Shown here: positions 48,171 to 56,689 of the stretch, in pieces
Layout of the letters: each line of letters starts with the position of its first letter
How positions within the stretch are numbered: position 1 is the stretch's first letter
From: Aerococcus agrisoli
Lineage (GTDB): Bacteria > Bacillota > Bacilli > Lactobacillales > Aerococcaceae
Assembly: GCF_003797145.1 (NCBI RefSeq)
Contig: NZ_RKMG01000011.1
Location: 1-58,150, forward strand
Reading direction: 5' to 3'
DNA length: 58,150 nucleotides
Position numbers and translations under genes: made by a program
Notes under the pieces: generated by a model
What the model saw: only the letters and a program-made list of their open reading frames with translations
Database searches by the model: none
Told to the model about the DNA's origin: nothing

Positions 48171-49368
48171 GCAAGTGCCAGAGCTACGTTTCAAAGGCTT
48201 TACTGAGGATTGGGAACAGCGTAAGTTAGGTGAAATTTCTGAATCATATTCTGGAGGGACGCCAAGTGTTTCAAATCATTCATATTATGGTGGGAGTATT
48301 CCTTTCATACGTTCTGCTGAAATAAACTCAAAAAATACTGAACTCTATTTAACAGATGAAGGGTTAAATAATTCTTCAGCAAAGCTTGTGGAAGTGGGAG
48401 ATATCCTGTATGCATTATATGGTGCTACTAGCGGGGAAGTCGGTATTTCTCAAATAAATGGAGCAATAAATCAAGCCATTTTAGCTATACAACCAAAATG
48501 TGAATATGATTCGAATTTCATAATGCAGTGGCTAAGAAGACAAAAAAATTCAATTATTAGTACGTATTTGCAAGGTGGTCAAGGTAATTTGTCAGGTGGA
48601 ATTGTTAAGGACTTAACCTTATACGCTCCTACTGAATATGAAGAACAGAAAAAAATCGGTACATCCTTCAAACAGATTGACGACGCTATCGCTCTTCATC
48701 ATCATAAATTAGAGTTATTAAAGCAAGCCAAACAAGGATTTTTACAGCAAATGTTTCCTAAAGAAGGTGAAAAAGTACCTGAATTAAGGTTCGCTAATTT
48801 TAGTAAAGAGTGGGAACAGCGTAAGTTAGATGACAATAAAGATGTCCGTGATGGTACCCATGACTCTCCTAAATATCATCAAGAAGGACATCCCTTAGTC
48901 ACATCAAAAAATCTAAATGATTATGGTTTGGATATGAATGATGTTTCTCTTATTTCTGATGAAGATTTTGAAGCGATTAATAAGCGCTCTAAGGTAGATA
49001 ACGGAGATATTTTGTTTGGAATGATAGGAACTATTGGAAACCCTGTTATTGTTGATAGAAGCGATTTTGCTATAAAAAATGTCGCTTTAATCAAAGAAGG
49101 TGGGAATATTCCAAATAGATTTCTTATTCAATTATTAAAGTCGCCAGTTTTTAAAAAATATATTCGCAGTGAAAATGCTGGGAATACTCAAAAATTTCTC
49201 GGATTGAGTAAAATAAGAGAATTTACTTTTTTTACCCCAACTATTGAGGAACAAAAACTAATTGGAACGTTCTTTAAACAACTCGACGACACTATCGCTC
49301 TTCATCAAGAAAAACTTATACACCTCGAATCTTTGAAAAAATCCTATTTACAAAAAATGTTTATCTAA
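48160..49368 (+). CDS. hsdS: Type I restriction-modification specificity subunit HsdS (expressed copy)
   Basis: 402 residues: two target-recognition domains (about 20-160 and 220-360), each followed by a conserved helical segment (QIDDAIALHHHKLELLKQAKQGFLQQMFPKEGE and QLDDTIALHQEKL...YLQKMFI, both cut when quoted elsewhere). It begins MADKQVPELRFKGFTEDWEQRKL, and the second half repeats V-P-E-L-R-F-A-N-F-S-K-E-W-E-Q-R-K-L. A longer frame opens at 48115, but ATG 48160 is the natural start, inside the end of hsdM. The central 153-bp segment 48676-48828 is repeated inverted in the silent copy at 50969-51121, which makes this the active site of a DNA inversion system. Confidence 0.95.
   Translation: MADKQVPELRFKGFTEDWEQRKLGEISESYSGGTPSVSNHSYYGGSIPFIRSAEINSKNTELYLTDEGLNNSSAKLVEVGDILYALYGATSGEVGISQINGAINQAILAIQPKCEYDSNFIMQWLRRQKNSIISTYLQGGQGNLSGGIVKDLTLYAPTEYEEQKKIGTSFKQIDDAIALHHHKLELLKQAKQGFLQQMFPKEGEKVPELRFANFSKEWEQRKLDDNKDVRDGTHDSPKYHQEGHPLVTSKNLNDYGLDMNDVSLISDEDFEAINKRSKVDNGDILFGMIGTIGNPVIVDRSDFAIKNVALIKEGGNIPNRFLIQLLKSPVFKKYIRSENAGNTQKFLGLSKIREFTFFTPTIEEQKLIGTFFKQLDDTIALHQEKLIHLESLKKSYLQKMFI
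48211..48229 (+). repeat. IR1a, 5' inverted repeat of hsdS
   Basis: TGGGAACAGCGTAAGTTAG at the start of the first recognition domain. Its partner, 17 of 19 identical, lies inverted at 51598-51616 just outside the silent copy. Confidence 0.75.
48676..48828 (+). repeat. IR2a, central 153-bp inverted repeat of hsdS
   Basis: Covers the central helical linker plus the start of the second half-protein. Identical length to its inverted partner, with 11 differences counted by hand (about 93% identity), including uninterrupted blocks of over 30 and over 40 bp. Confidence 0.9.
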
Positions 49369-49445
49369 AACTTAACTTTATATATAAAATTAACTTCCTA
49401 ATAATTGTAGAGATGCATGCATCAAATATCATTGGGAGGTTTTTT

Positions 49446-50375
49446 ATGGTACGAAAGAGTAGGTCAAATCAATTGTTTCATGAATATTTTGAGGAATGGA
49501 TAGAGGTATATAAGGAAGGTGCGATACGAGAGGTTTCATTACAAAAATACTACATAACGCATAAACATTTGAAGAGATTGATTCCTGACTTAAAAATAAT
49601 TGATCTAACAAGACGCGAGTATCAGCTGTTATTAAATCGATATGCACACACTCATGAAAAGCAAACTACTATGGATTTTCATCATCAAGTAAAGGGAGCG
49701 GTTTTAGATGCCGTTGACGAAGGATTAATTCCTGTAAATCCTACTAGAAAAATTATTATTAAGGGAATTAAACCTAGAGAGAAAAAACAAAAATTCTTGA
49801 ATCAATTTGAAGTTCAATTACTGCTTAAAGAATTAAATTTAGAGCCACAACTAAATTGGGATTGGTTTCTATTATTAATTTGCAAGACAGGTATTCGCTA
49901 TTCAGAAGCACTAGCAATTACACCAGATGATTTTGATTTCTCAAAGCAGATACTGACTATAAATAAAACATGGAACTATAAGAAAACCCACGGAGGATTT
50001 GAACCCACGAAGAATGTTTCCTCAAACAGAAAAATTCAATTAGATTGGCAAACCGCCATGCAGTTTTCACAACTTGTAAAGGAACTCGATAATGATTATC
50101 CAATATTTATTAAAGGAAGACCATTTAACTCGACAATTAATAATAGACTTAAGGTGATTTGCAGAAACTGTGATATACCTATGATAACGGTTCATAGTCT
50201 CAGACACACACATGCTTCATTGTTGTTATACGCAGGTGTATCAATTGCAACAGTTGCCAAGAGATTGGGCCATTCCAATATGAACATTACTCAAAAAACA
50301 TATCTGCACATTATCAATGAATTAGAAAGTAAAGACAATGATAAAATTATGTCCTATTTAGCCAATTTAATATAA
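49446..50375 (+). CDS. Tyrosine recombinase, hsdS inversion type
   Basis: 309-residue phage-integrase-family site-specific recombinase. The N-terminal SAM-like DNA-binding domain spans about 10-95, and the catalytic domain has the first Arg in C-K-T-G-I-R-Y-S-E-A-L, H-S-L-R-H-T-H-A-S (HxxR), G-H-S-N (second His/Lys box) and the nucleophile Tyr in T-Q-K-T-Y-L-H-I. The start is set by GGGAGG just before 49446 (an earlier ATG at 49413 lacks one). It lies between the active hsdS and the inverted silent hsdS, the same place as the recombinases (PsrA/CreX type) of switching type I systems in streptococci and others. Confidence 0.92.
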   Translation: MVRKSRSNQLFHEYFEEWIEVYKEGAIREVSLQKYYITHKHLKRLIPDLKIIDLTRREYQLLLNRYAHTHEKQTTMDFHHQVKGAVLDAVDEGLIPVNPTRKIIIKGIKPREKKQKFLNQFEVQLLLKELNLEPQLNWDWFLLLICKTGIRYSEALAITPDDFDFSKQILTINKTWNYKKTHGGFEPTKNVSSNRKIQLDWQTAMQFSQLVKELDNDYPIFIKGRPFNSTINNRLKVICRNCDIPMITVHSLRHTHASLLLYAGVSIATVAKRLGHSNMNITQKTYLHIINELESKDNDKIMSYLANLI

Positions 50376-50377
50376 TT

Positions 50378-50419
50378 AAAAACCCGAAATGATTTCAATT
50401 TAATCATTCCGGGTTTATT
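50378..50419. terminator. Bidirectional terminator between the recombinase and the silent hsdS
   Basis: AACCCG.AATGATT / AATCATT.CGGGTT with T-rich DNA on both sides. Confidence 0.75.
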
Positions 50420-51592
50420 TTATATGAACATCTTTTGGAGGTATGCTTGTTTAAGTACCTCTAAATCCGTCAGTTTTTGTTGATAAAGGGTGATAGTGTC
50501 ATCAATTTGTTTGAAGAATTGACCAATTGCTTGTTGTTCTTTACTAGATGGGCAACTAATTGGCATTTCTACAAAAATAGAATCTTTTATTGCAAATCTA
50601 TCGGATCTAGCTCCAGAATCTCCATTTAATTTCATGAACTTATGCCAATTTGTTGAGTCAAAATATTTTTCCAAAAAATTTTTATTGATTTCTTTTGTGG
50701 TAAATACATAATAAAGTGGAGACATTATACCAGTTCTACCTAAATTATTACGTTTTATAGGTCCAACAGGTGCGTAATTTGAGATCCTTGGATTATAAAC
50801 AAAATCATCAGGTTTAACTATATAATAGCTATCAATATTTTTTTTGTTTGATATTTCTTTATCAAAAAAATCGGTCTGAGAAATTATTCCAAATTCTGCA
50901 GAGTTTGTCAGGGTTTCAGTAAATTCTATTTCCTTATTTTTGTTTGTAACTTTCTCTGAAATTTCTTTTAACTTACGCTGTTCCCATGCTTCACTAAAGT
51001 TAGCGAACCTTAATTCGGGTACGTTTTCACCTTCTTTAGGAAACATTTGCTGTAAAAATCCTTGTTTTGCTTGCTTTAATAACTCTAATTTATGATGATG
51101 AAGGGTGATAGTGTCATCAATTTTTTTAAGAAATGTACCAATTTTTTCTTGTTCATCAATAGATGGAAAATTACCTTCATATTTTAAGATATTTGTGACA
51201 CTAATTCCAAATACTTTCATTCCCGTCCCTGTTTTATATCCATATTTTCGAAATGTACTAGATTTAAATAAATAATATAAATATAGTCCATTAACAGTAA
51301 TAGGTCTTAAAGCGATAGTATGTAACCCCGATACTAATTTAAATGTAGGTTCTTCATAGATTACAGCAGGAGTAGCAATACCTTGATAATCTTCTGAAGC
51401 ATCAGCTAAAACAATATCTCCTTTTCGCAATAGTTCAAAATCACCTTCGTTAATGTCAGGTAAGAGACTATTATTTGTTACAATATCTGCAACTTTAGTA
51501 TGGATATCTCCATAGTGAATATACTTGAAACCGGTGAATGTATCCGATTCTATTTCTCTTGACAAAGAATAGGATTTAACCCTCTTGGTCAC
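50420..51592 (-). CDS. hsdS: Inverted, 5'-truncated hsdS (silent specificity cassette)
   Basis: 390 residues in the open frame, oriented against hsdM/hsdR. It encodes two further recognition domains unlike those of the active hsdS, joined by the same central segment (HHHKLELLKQAKQGFLQQMF) and the same C-terminal segment (..LQKMFI). The normal N-terminus (MADKQVPELRFKGFTED) is missing: homology resumes upstream at W-E-L-C-K-L (51598-51616) with a stop codon just before it, the first codon here is a GTG, and no Shine-Dalgarno or promoter is seen. So it is a storage copy, expressed only after inversion places its segments behind hsdM. Confidence 0.88.
   Translation of the reverse strand: MTKRVKSYSLSREIESDTFTGFKYIHYGDIHTKVADIVTNNSLLPDINEGDFELLRKGDIVLADASEDYQGIATPAVIYEEPTFKLVSGLHTIALRPITVNGLYLYYLFKSSTFRKYGYKTGTGMKVFGISVTNILKYEGNFPSIDEQEKIGTFLKKIDDTITLHHHKLELLKQAKQGFLQQMFPKEGENVPELRFANFSEAWEQRKLKEISEKVTNKNKEIEFTETLTNSAEFGIISQTDFFDKEISNKKNIDSYYIVKPDDFVYNPRISNYAPVGPIKRNNLGRTGIMSPLYYVFTTKEINKNFLEKYFDSTNWHKFMKLNGDSGARSDRFAIKDSIFVEMPISCPSSKEQQAIGQFFKQIDDTITLYQQKLTDLEVLKQAYLQKMFI
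50969..51121 (-). repeat. IR2b, inverted partner of IR2a
   Basis: 153 bp, about 93% identical to 48676-48828 in the opposite orientation. Recombination between them would exchange the C-terminal recognition domains. Confidence 0.9.
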
Positions 51593-51597
51593 ATCGG

Positions 51598-51616
51598 CTA
51601 ACTTACACAGTTCCCA
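51598..51616 (-). repeat. IR1b, inverted partner of IR1a
   Basis: TGGGAACTGTGTAAGTTAG on the minus strand. Recombination with 48211-48229 would exchange the whole of both recognition domains. Confidence 0.7.
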
Positions 51617-51717
51617 CCCGTTTTAACTTATATTACATAAAGGTACTTTGTCTGCTTTTTCTATTTGAAATATGCTATATTACAGATAAGTAAAATTATG
51701 TGATGGAGAGCGATTGT

Positions 51718-54700
51718 ATGAGAAGTATGATTAGTGAGAAGGAAATGGAAGATTCTCTGATTAAACAATTGGAATTTGGAGAATCACAATGGAAGTATCG
51801 CAACGATTTGACGGATGAGGAAGCGTTATGGGCAAATTTTCGAAAAATTTTGCATACAAATAATAATGCGAAGTTATCTGAACATCCGCTAACTGATCTG
51901 GAGTTCGAGCAAGTGAAAAACCAACTGAAGTTCACTTCTTTTTATAATGCAGCAGTATGGTTACGTGGTGAAAATGGTGTAGCAAAGGTCATCGTTCAAC
52001 GTGAAGATGCTAAGTTGGGTACGATTTTATTAGAAGTGTTTCGACGTGAAGATATTGCGGGGGGGACTTCTGTTTATGAGGTGATTAACCAATATCGAGT
52101 AGATCGAGTGGATGCGTTAGACCACGACCGACGTTTTGACGTTACCTTATTAATTAATGGTTTACCTATGATTCAAATTGAATTAAAAAATCGTTCTGAA
52201 GGATATATGGCTGCCTTTGAACAAATTAAAAAATATGAAGAAGAAGGAAAATATCGCGGTATTTTCTCTACTTTACAAATGTTTGTGGTAACAAATGGTG
52301 TAGATACTAAATATATTGCAGCGGCGGATGCCCAACATTTAAATAAAGAATTCCTTACTTCTTGGGTGGATACAAAGAATGATCGTGTAGATAATTACCT
52401 TGATTTTTCTAAAGCTGTTTTGTCAATTCCCCAAGCTCACAAGATGGTAACGGAGTTTTCAGTGTTAGACAGTGAAAAACATGCCATTATATTATTACGT
52501 CCATATCAAATTCATGCTATTCAAGCTGCGGAACGAGCGGTTGGTCAACAACAATCAGGTTATATTTGGCATACAACCGGTTCGGGTAAGACGTTGACTT
52601 CTTATAAAGTAGCACGCAACTTATTGCGTAAGAGTTCTAAATTGGACAAGACTATTTTTGTGGTAGACCGGAGGGATTTGGACCAACAAACCTCTACAGC
52701 CTTTCAATCATACGCAGAACATGATTTAATTGCGACTGACAAGACAGAAAATGTGAGCGATTTAGTTAAAAAATTATTATCAAATGAACGAACTTTAATT
52801 GTAACCACCATACAAAAATTGAATCATGTGATGAAACGCTATGGTAACAAGGAAGATAATCGAAATGCAAAGAAACTTCGTGACTTAAACATCGGTTTTG
52901 TGGTTGATGAATGTCATCGAGCAGTATCACCTGAAAAACAACAAGAGATTATCCACTTTTTCCCTAAGTCGCTATGGTATGGATTTACGGGCACACCAAT
53001 TTTTAAAGAAAATGCCCGTAATGAAAAGGGAGATTTGGCTCGGACAACTGAAGAACAATATGGACCTCGTTTACATGAATATACGGTTAAGGAAGCTATT
53101 CATGATAAGGCCGTTTTAGGTTTTCAGGTTGAGTATATGGATACAATTGACGAGGACTCACTTTCAGACTATTTGCATATGCAAGGAATTGATGAAGTTT
53201 CTCTAACAGATTTAAATAAGGAGAAATACATTCCTAAAGAAGCATATGAAGATGATGCCCACAAGTTACAAGTGATTGATAAAATCATCAATCATTCACG
53301 AAATAAATTTGGCTTAAATCGTGGTGCTGGGAAAACGTATAGTGCTATTTTGACAACAAAATCTATTCCTGATGCACAGCGGTATTATGAATTATTCCAA
53401 GCAGTCATCCGCGGTGAATCAAGTGTTAAAATTTCTGAAAAAGTGAAACGAAGCGTTTCTGATTTTCCAAAAGTGACAGTAACTTACTCGCTACAAGAAA
53501 CTGAAGAAACGACGATTGAACGCCAAGATCAATTTAAACAAGTAATTGCGGACTATAACGAAACGTTTAACACGAATTTTGACTTAGGACAAATTCAAGC
53601 CTATAACAACGATGTTAACAACCGTCTTGCACGTAAAAAATCTTTATATGCTAGCCGGAGTGAACAAATAGATATTGTCATTGTTGTAGATCGACTATTA
53701 ACCGGTTTTGACTCACCTGCAACAGCGATTTTGTTCATCGATCGACCACCTATGACACCGCAAGGTCTTATTCAAGCCTTCTCTCGTACTAACCGTATCT
53801 ATGATAGAGAGAAACAGTATGGTCAAATTATGATATTTGAATATCCCAACCGCTTTAAAACAGCTGTTGAAGAGGCTTTTATACTTTATTCGAATGGTGG
53901 AGAAAATGCTATTCAAGCACCCACTTGGGCAGAAAGTTACGACCGATTTGTTGAAGCACATGAAAAGTTAGTATCTGTATCTTCAATACCTAGCGATATC
54001 AGTATGGATGATGACACTGAAAAATTACAGCTATTTGTAAAAAGTTATCAAGCCTTCGATAAGGCCTACAGTGCAATCAGTGTGTATTCAGACTATGATG
54101 AGGATGTCATCAATCAACAGTTCCATTTGGATCCTAAGTTAATTGAAGAATATCGTGGTAAGTATGAGAATGCTTTAAGGGAAATTAAGGTCCGTGTTGA
54201 TCGTATTAGTCCTCTTATACCAATTGATTTTGATTATCAATTATCTGAAGTAGGTAAACAACAAATTGACTATGAGTATCTTGTCTTATTAATGCAATCA
54301 GTCTTGAAAGATAACAATATTAATCAAGATGCCAAACGCCTACATGATATTGAGGTCTACCTAGCTAAATTCAAGGATACAAATCCTAAACTCGGGGCTA
54401 TTATTGATGAAGTATGGCGTGAATTATTGCATGGCCAAGAGGATGTCGAAGATTTGGATGTTGCTTACCGGATAAGAAAACGTGTAGATCAGCGTAAAAA
54501 TAAAATTACTAATAATATAGCAGCTGAAAACTATTTCGATCTAAAAGATTTTAAATATGTAGTTGAAAACTATAATCCAGATAAAGAGGATGGTAATCAA
54601 ATCGGGGAAAATGATTTGAAGGCTAGTATGGATAAAGATCGCTATATCGAAGATCACAAAGATGAGGGCATTAGCCGTTTGAACTTCTGGAAACGTGTAA

Positions 54701-54759
54701 AAGCCCAATACAGAGAAGAAATAGAAGAGGAAATTTTACCATTGGATCGTATAAACTAG
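51718..54759 (+). CDS. hsdR: Type I restriction endonuclease subunit HsdR
   Basis: 1013-residue ATP-dependent motor and nuclease subunit. The N-terminal nuclease domain has the D...E-x-K motif around P-M-I-Q-I-E-L-K-N (about residue 150). Walker A is T-T-G-S-G-K-T (about 283-289), the helicase motif II is D-E-C-H-R, then FTGTPIF, and motif VI is [10 protein letters not shown]-terminal helical domain binds HsdM. A frame-opening ATG lies at 51700, but GGAGAG fits the ATG at 51718. An extended -10 (TGCTATATT, about 51673-51681) suggests its own promoter, needed because the inverted hsdS separates it from hsdM. Confidence 0.96.
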   Translation: MRSMISEKEMEDSLIKQLEFGESQWKYRNDLTDEEALWANFRKILHTNNNAKLSEHPLTDLEFEQVKNQLKFTSFYNAAVWLRGENGVAKVIVQREDAKLGTILLEVFRREDIAGGTSVYEVINQYRVDRVDALDHDRRFDVTLLINGLPMIQIELKNRSEGYMAAFEQIKKYEEEGKYRGIFSTLQMFVVTNGVDTKYIAAADAQHLNKEFLTSWVDTKNDRVDNYLDFSKAVLSIPQAHKMVTEFSVLDSEKHAIILLRPYQIHAIQAAERAVGQQQSGYIWHTTGSGKTLTSYKVARNLLRKSSKLDKTIFVVDRRDLDQQTSTAFQSYAEHDLIATDKTENVSDLVKKLLSNERTLIVTTIQKLNHVMKRYGNKEDNRNAKKLRDLNIGFVVDECHRAVSPEKQQEIIHFFPKSLWYGFTGTPIFKENARNEKGDLARTTEEQYGPRLHEYTVKEAIHDKAVLGFQVEYMDTIDEDSLSDYLHMQGIDEVSLTDLNKEKYIPKEAYEDDAHKLQVIDKIINHSRNKFGLNRGAGKTYSAILTTKSIPDAQRYYELFQAVIRGESSVKISEKVKRSVSDFPKVTVTYSLQETEETTIERQDQFKQVIADYNETFNTNFDLGQIQAYNNDVNNRLARKKSLYASRSEQIDIVIVVDRLLTGFDSPATAILFIDRPPMTPQGLIQAFSRTNRIYDREKQYGQIMIFEYPNRFKTAVEEAFILYSNGGENAIQAPTWAESYDRFVEAHEKLVSVSSIPSDISMDDDTEKLQLFVKSYQAFDKAYSAISVYSDYDEDVINQQFHLDPKLIEEYRGKYENALREIKVRVDRISPLIPIDFDYQLSEVGKQQIDYEYLVLLMQSVLKDNNINQDAKRLHDIEVYLAKFKDTNPKLGAIIDEVWRELLHGQEDVEDLDVAYRIRKRVDQRKNKITNNIAAENYFDLKDFKYVVENYNPDKEDGNQIGENDLKASMDKDRYIEDHKDEGISRLNFWKRVKAQYREEIEEEILPLDRIN

Positions 54760-54768
54760 GAAGAATTT

Positions 54769-54819
54769 ATGGATACCATAAGCAAGGAAGAGTTTAAAAA
54801 CAGATCTATCAAATATTGA
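54769..54819 (+). CDS. Possible 16-residue micro-ORF after hsdR
   Basis: ATG 10 bases after the hsdR stop with AGGAAG upstream; peptide M-D-T-I-S-K-E-E-F-K-N-R-S-I-K-Y. It resembles the truncated start of some other gene. Too short to judge; could be chance. Confidence 0.2.
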   Translation: MDTISKEEFKNRSIKY

Positions 54820-54851
54820 TAAAAGTTTCAAATAATATTTGGAGGTGACAA

Positions 54852-55532
54852 ATGACTAGAGGGATAATTTATGTAATGAAAACTACTGTACCAGGATTGA
54901 TAAAGATTGGAAAAACAGGGTTAGATAATTACGAGACGCGGATGTACTATTTAGAACGCAATGGTTACTTTAACGTAACTGCCTTAAAGAGAAAATTTGC
55001 GATAGAAGTGGAAGATTATGATGATAAAGAAAAGCTTATTGATGAAATATTCAGTAAGAGTAGAGTTTACAATAGTGAATTGTATGCATTAGATGTAGAT
55101 TTGGTCGTACAATTACTATCATCATTTGAAGGTACACAAGTATATCCAAAAGAAAAATCTAAAGATACTATATTTGATGAAGCAACTCAGGAACGGGAAA
55201 TCAATGCTGATAAAGGGCTTCTACCGGATGGGGAATATTACTATAGTAGACAGGTAAAACCTTTTGGAAAAACAAACGGTATAGCAGCCAAAGTAGAAGA
55301 TGGCGTATTTAGGGTTCTTAAGGGAAGCATTTGTGCACCTACTCTGCCAGGGTTAGTTCCTGAAATTAGAAAAAATGCACCTATAGTAGATAATATTCTA
55401 CAGGAGGATGTTATTTGTACATCCCCATCAGGTGCAGGCTGGATAGTCGCTGGTAGACCAAGTAGTGGGTGGATGGAATGGAAGACCAAAGACGGTAAGC
55501 CAATTGATATTTTTCGAAAAAATAACTTATAG
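54852..55532 (+). CDS. GIY-YIG (T5orf172-type) plus DUF4357 domain protein
   Basis: 226 residues with two parts: an N-terminal T5orf172/GIY-YIG-like domain (about 1-95; G-I-I-Y-V-M-K...P-G-L-I-K-I-G-K-T gives the GIY..KIGKT pattern) and a C-terminal DUF4357-like domain (about 125-226; LLPDGEYYYSRQVK, ASGWMEWK-type end, here SSGWMEWKTKDGKPI). Such proteins are frequently carried inside or beside type I restriction loci; function is unproven, with a nuclease role suspected. GGAGGTGA precedes the ATG. It is the last gene of the restriction island, closed by a perfect palindromic terminator. Confidence 0.8.
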   Translation: MTRGIIYVMKTTVPGLIKIGKTGLDNYETRMYYLERNGYFNVTALKRKFAIEVEDYDDKEKLIDEIFSKSRVYNSELYALDVDLVVQLLSSFEGTQVYPKEKSKDTIFDEATQEREINADKGLLPDGEYYYSRQVKPFGKTNGIAAKVEDGVFRVLKGSICAPTLPGLVPEIRKNAPIVDNILQEDVICTSPSGAGWIVAGRPSSGWMEWKTKDGKPIDIFRKNNL

Positions 55533-55572
55533 AACTAATAAAATATTCGAATGATTCAAGTAAATAAATCAA

Positions 55573-55610
55573 AAAAGGCGGTAGATTCCAATTGGAATCT
55601 ACCGCCTTTT
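55573..55610. terminator. Perfect palindromic terminator ending the restriction island
   Basis: 38-bp uninterrupted palindrome with half AAAAGGCGGTAGATTCCAA; A-run left, T4 right, so it works in both directions. The 55533-55863 gap holds this and the gat promoter. Confidence 0.8.
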
Positions 55611-55801
55611 GACTTGATATTAAACTAAAATCACATATTTTTCGGCTCTCTTACAAGTAGTGTTGGTGAATAATTCCAAACAATTTAATTTTCATCAATT
55701 CTATTTGTTATAAATCCTTATTTTGTTGAGGATATATTTATGGGAATTTAATCCTGAGAGAAGTAAATTTGATAATTTATGTTTATTTTTGTTTATTAAT
55801 G

Positions 55802-55829
55802 TTGACATATGTTGTGTAAGCGCTATAAT
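55802..55829 (+). promoter_or_regulatory. gat operon promoter with cre-like site
   Basis: TTGACA (55802-55807), 16-base spacer, TATAAT (55824-55829). TGTAAGCGCTATAA (55815-55828) matches the cre consensus TGWNANCGNTNWCA except for one base and overlaps the -10, so glucose repression is likely. Confidence 0.75.
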
Positions 55830-55863
55830 ATAAGTAAATAAAAAATCTGGAGGAGGTTATATA

Positions 55864-56349
55864 GTGTCACACACAGATACGTCTTTAATTAATTTCGAAA
55901 ATGTTTATATTTCTCAAGCTGAGACTAGTGAACAGGTACTGATTGAAATTGGTCAGCAGCTGGAACAGAAAGGCTTAGTAAAAGAAGCTTTCATCGATAA
56001 TATTCTTGAAAGAGAGCGGAATTATCCAACGGGATTGGATTTACAAGTTGTGAACCCTAAATATGGGAATATTGCTGTACCACATACTGAGGGTGAATTT
56101 GTAAATACCACTCAAATAATTCCTGTGAAACTACTTCAACCTGTGTCATTTAACAATATGATTCAACCAAAAATGTCTTTAGAAGTATCTATATTATTTA
56201 TGATTTTAAACAATGATCCCGAGGAACAATCGCAAATTTTAGCACAGATTATGGATTTTATTAATAACTTAGATGAAGATGAAGCAATTAAAATGTTTGA
56301 ATCAACAACTAAAGAATTATTCTATCAAATAATTGAAGGTAAATTATAA
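55864..56349 (+). CDS. PTS EIIA component, galactitol/fructose type
   Basis: 161-residue cytoplasmic phosphocarrier of the EIIA-fructose/mannitol superfamily. The phospho-His is H74 in I-A-V-P-H-T-E-G-E. It receives phosphate from HPr and passes it to the EIIB at 56373-56663. It starts at a GTG with GGAGGAGG upstream. First gene of a three-gene operon. The substrate is a polyol or a related sugar judging from the EIIC; no catabolic gene is in the window. Confidence 0.9.
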   Translation: MSHTDTSLINFENVYISQAETSEQVLIEIGQQLEQKGLVKEAFIDNILERERNYPTGLDLQVVNPKYGNIAVPHTEGEFVNTTQIIPVKLLQPVSFNNMIQPKMSLEVSILFMILNNDPEEQSQILAQIMDFINNLDEDEAIKMFESTTKELFYQIIEGKL

Positions 56350-56372
56350 GAAAAATTAAGGGGGAAAATATT

Positions 56373-56663
56373 ATGACAAAGATTTTAGCGGCATGTGGTG
56401 CAGGTGTAAACTCAAGTCATCAAATTAAACATGCAATTGAAGAAGAAATGAAAAAACGTGGTTATAATGTTACTTGTGATGCTGTTATGATTAAAGATAT
56501 TACCGAAGATATGTTGAAGAAGTATGATATTTTTGCTGAAATTGCTGAAACAGATTTCTCGTTCGATGTAACTATTCCAGTAGTGAATGCCGGACCAATT
56601 TTATATCGAATTCCAGCTATGGCAAAACCTGTATATGACGAAATTGAATCAATTATTAAGTAA
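56373..56663 (+). CDS. gatB: PTS EIIB component, galactitol type
   Basis: 96-residue EIIB of the lactose/galactitol-like fold. The phospho-Cys is C8 in I-L-A-A-C-G-A-G-V-N-S-S, immediately followed by the phosphate loop. Size is normal for GatB-like proteins. It starts 23 bases after EIIA behind an AAGGGGGA ribosome-binding site and is followed 26 bases later by EIIC. Confidence 0.88.
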   Translation: MTKILAACGAGVNSSHQIKHAIEEEMKKRGYNVTCDAVMIKDITEDMLKKYDIFAEIAETDFSFDVTIPVVNAGPILYRIPAMAKPVYDEIESIIK

Positions 56664-56689
56664 TTGAATAGGGGTAGGGGGAAAATATT

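Noticed and set aside
51592..51616. Functional start of the inverted hsdS
   Set aside because: Homology to the normal N-terminus stops at W-E-L-C-K-L with an in-frame stop just upstream, and the only start is a GTG without a ribosome-binding site.
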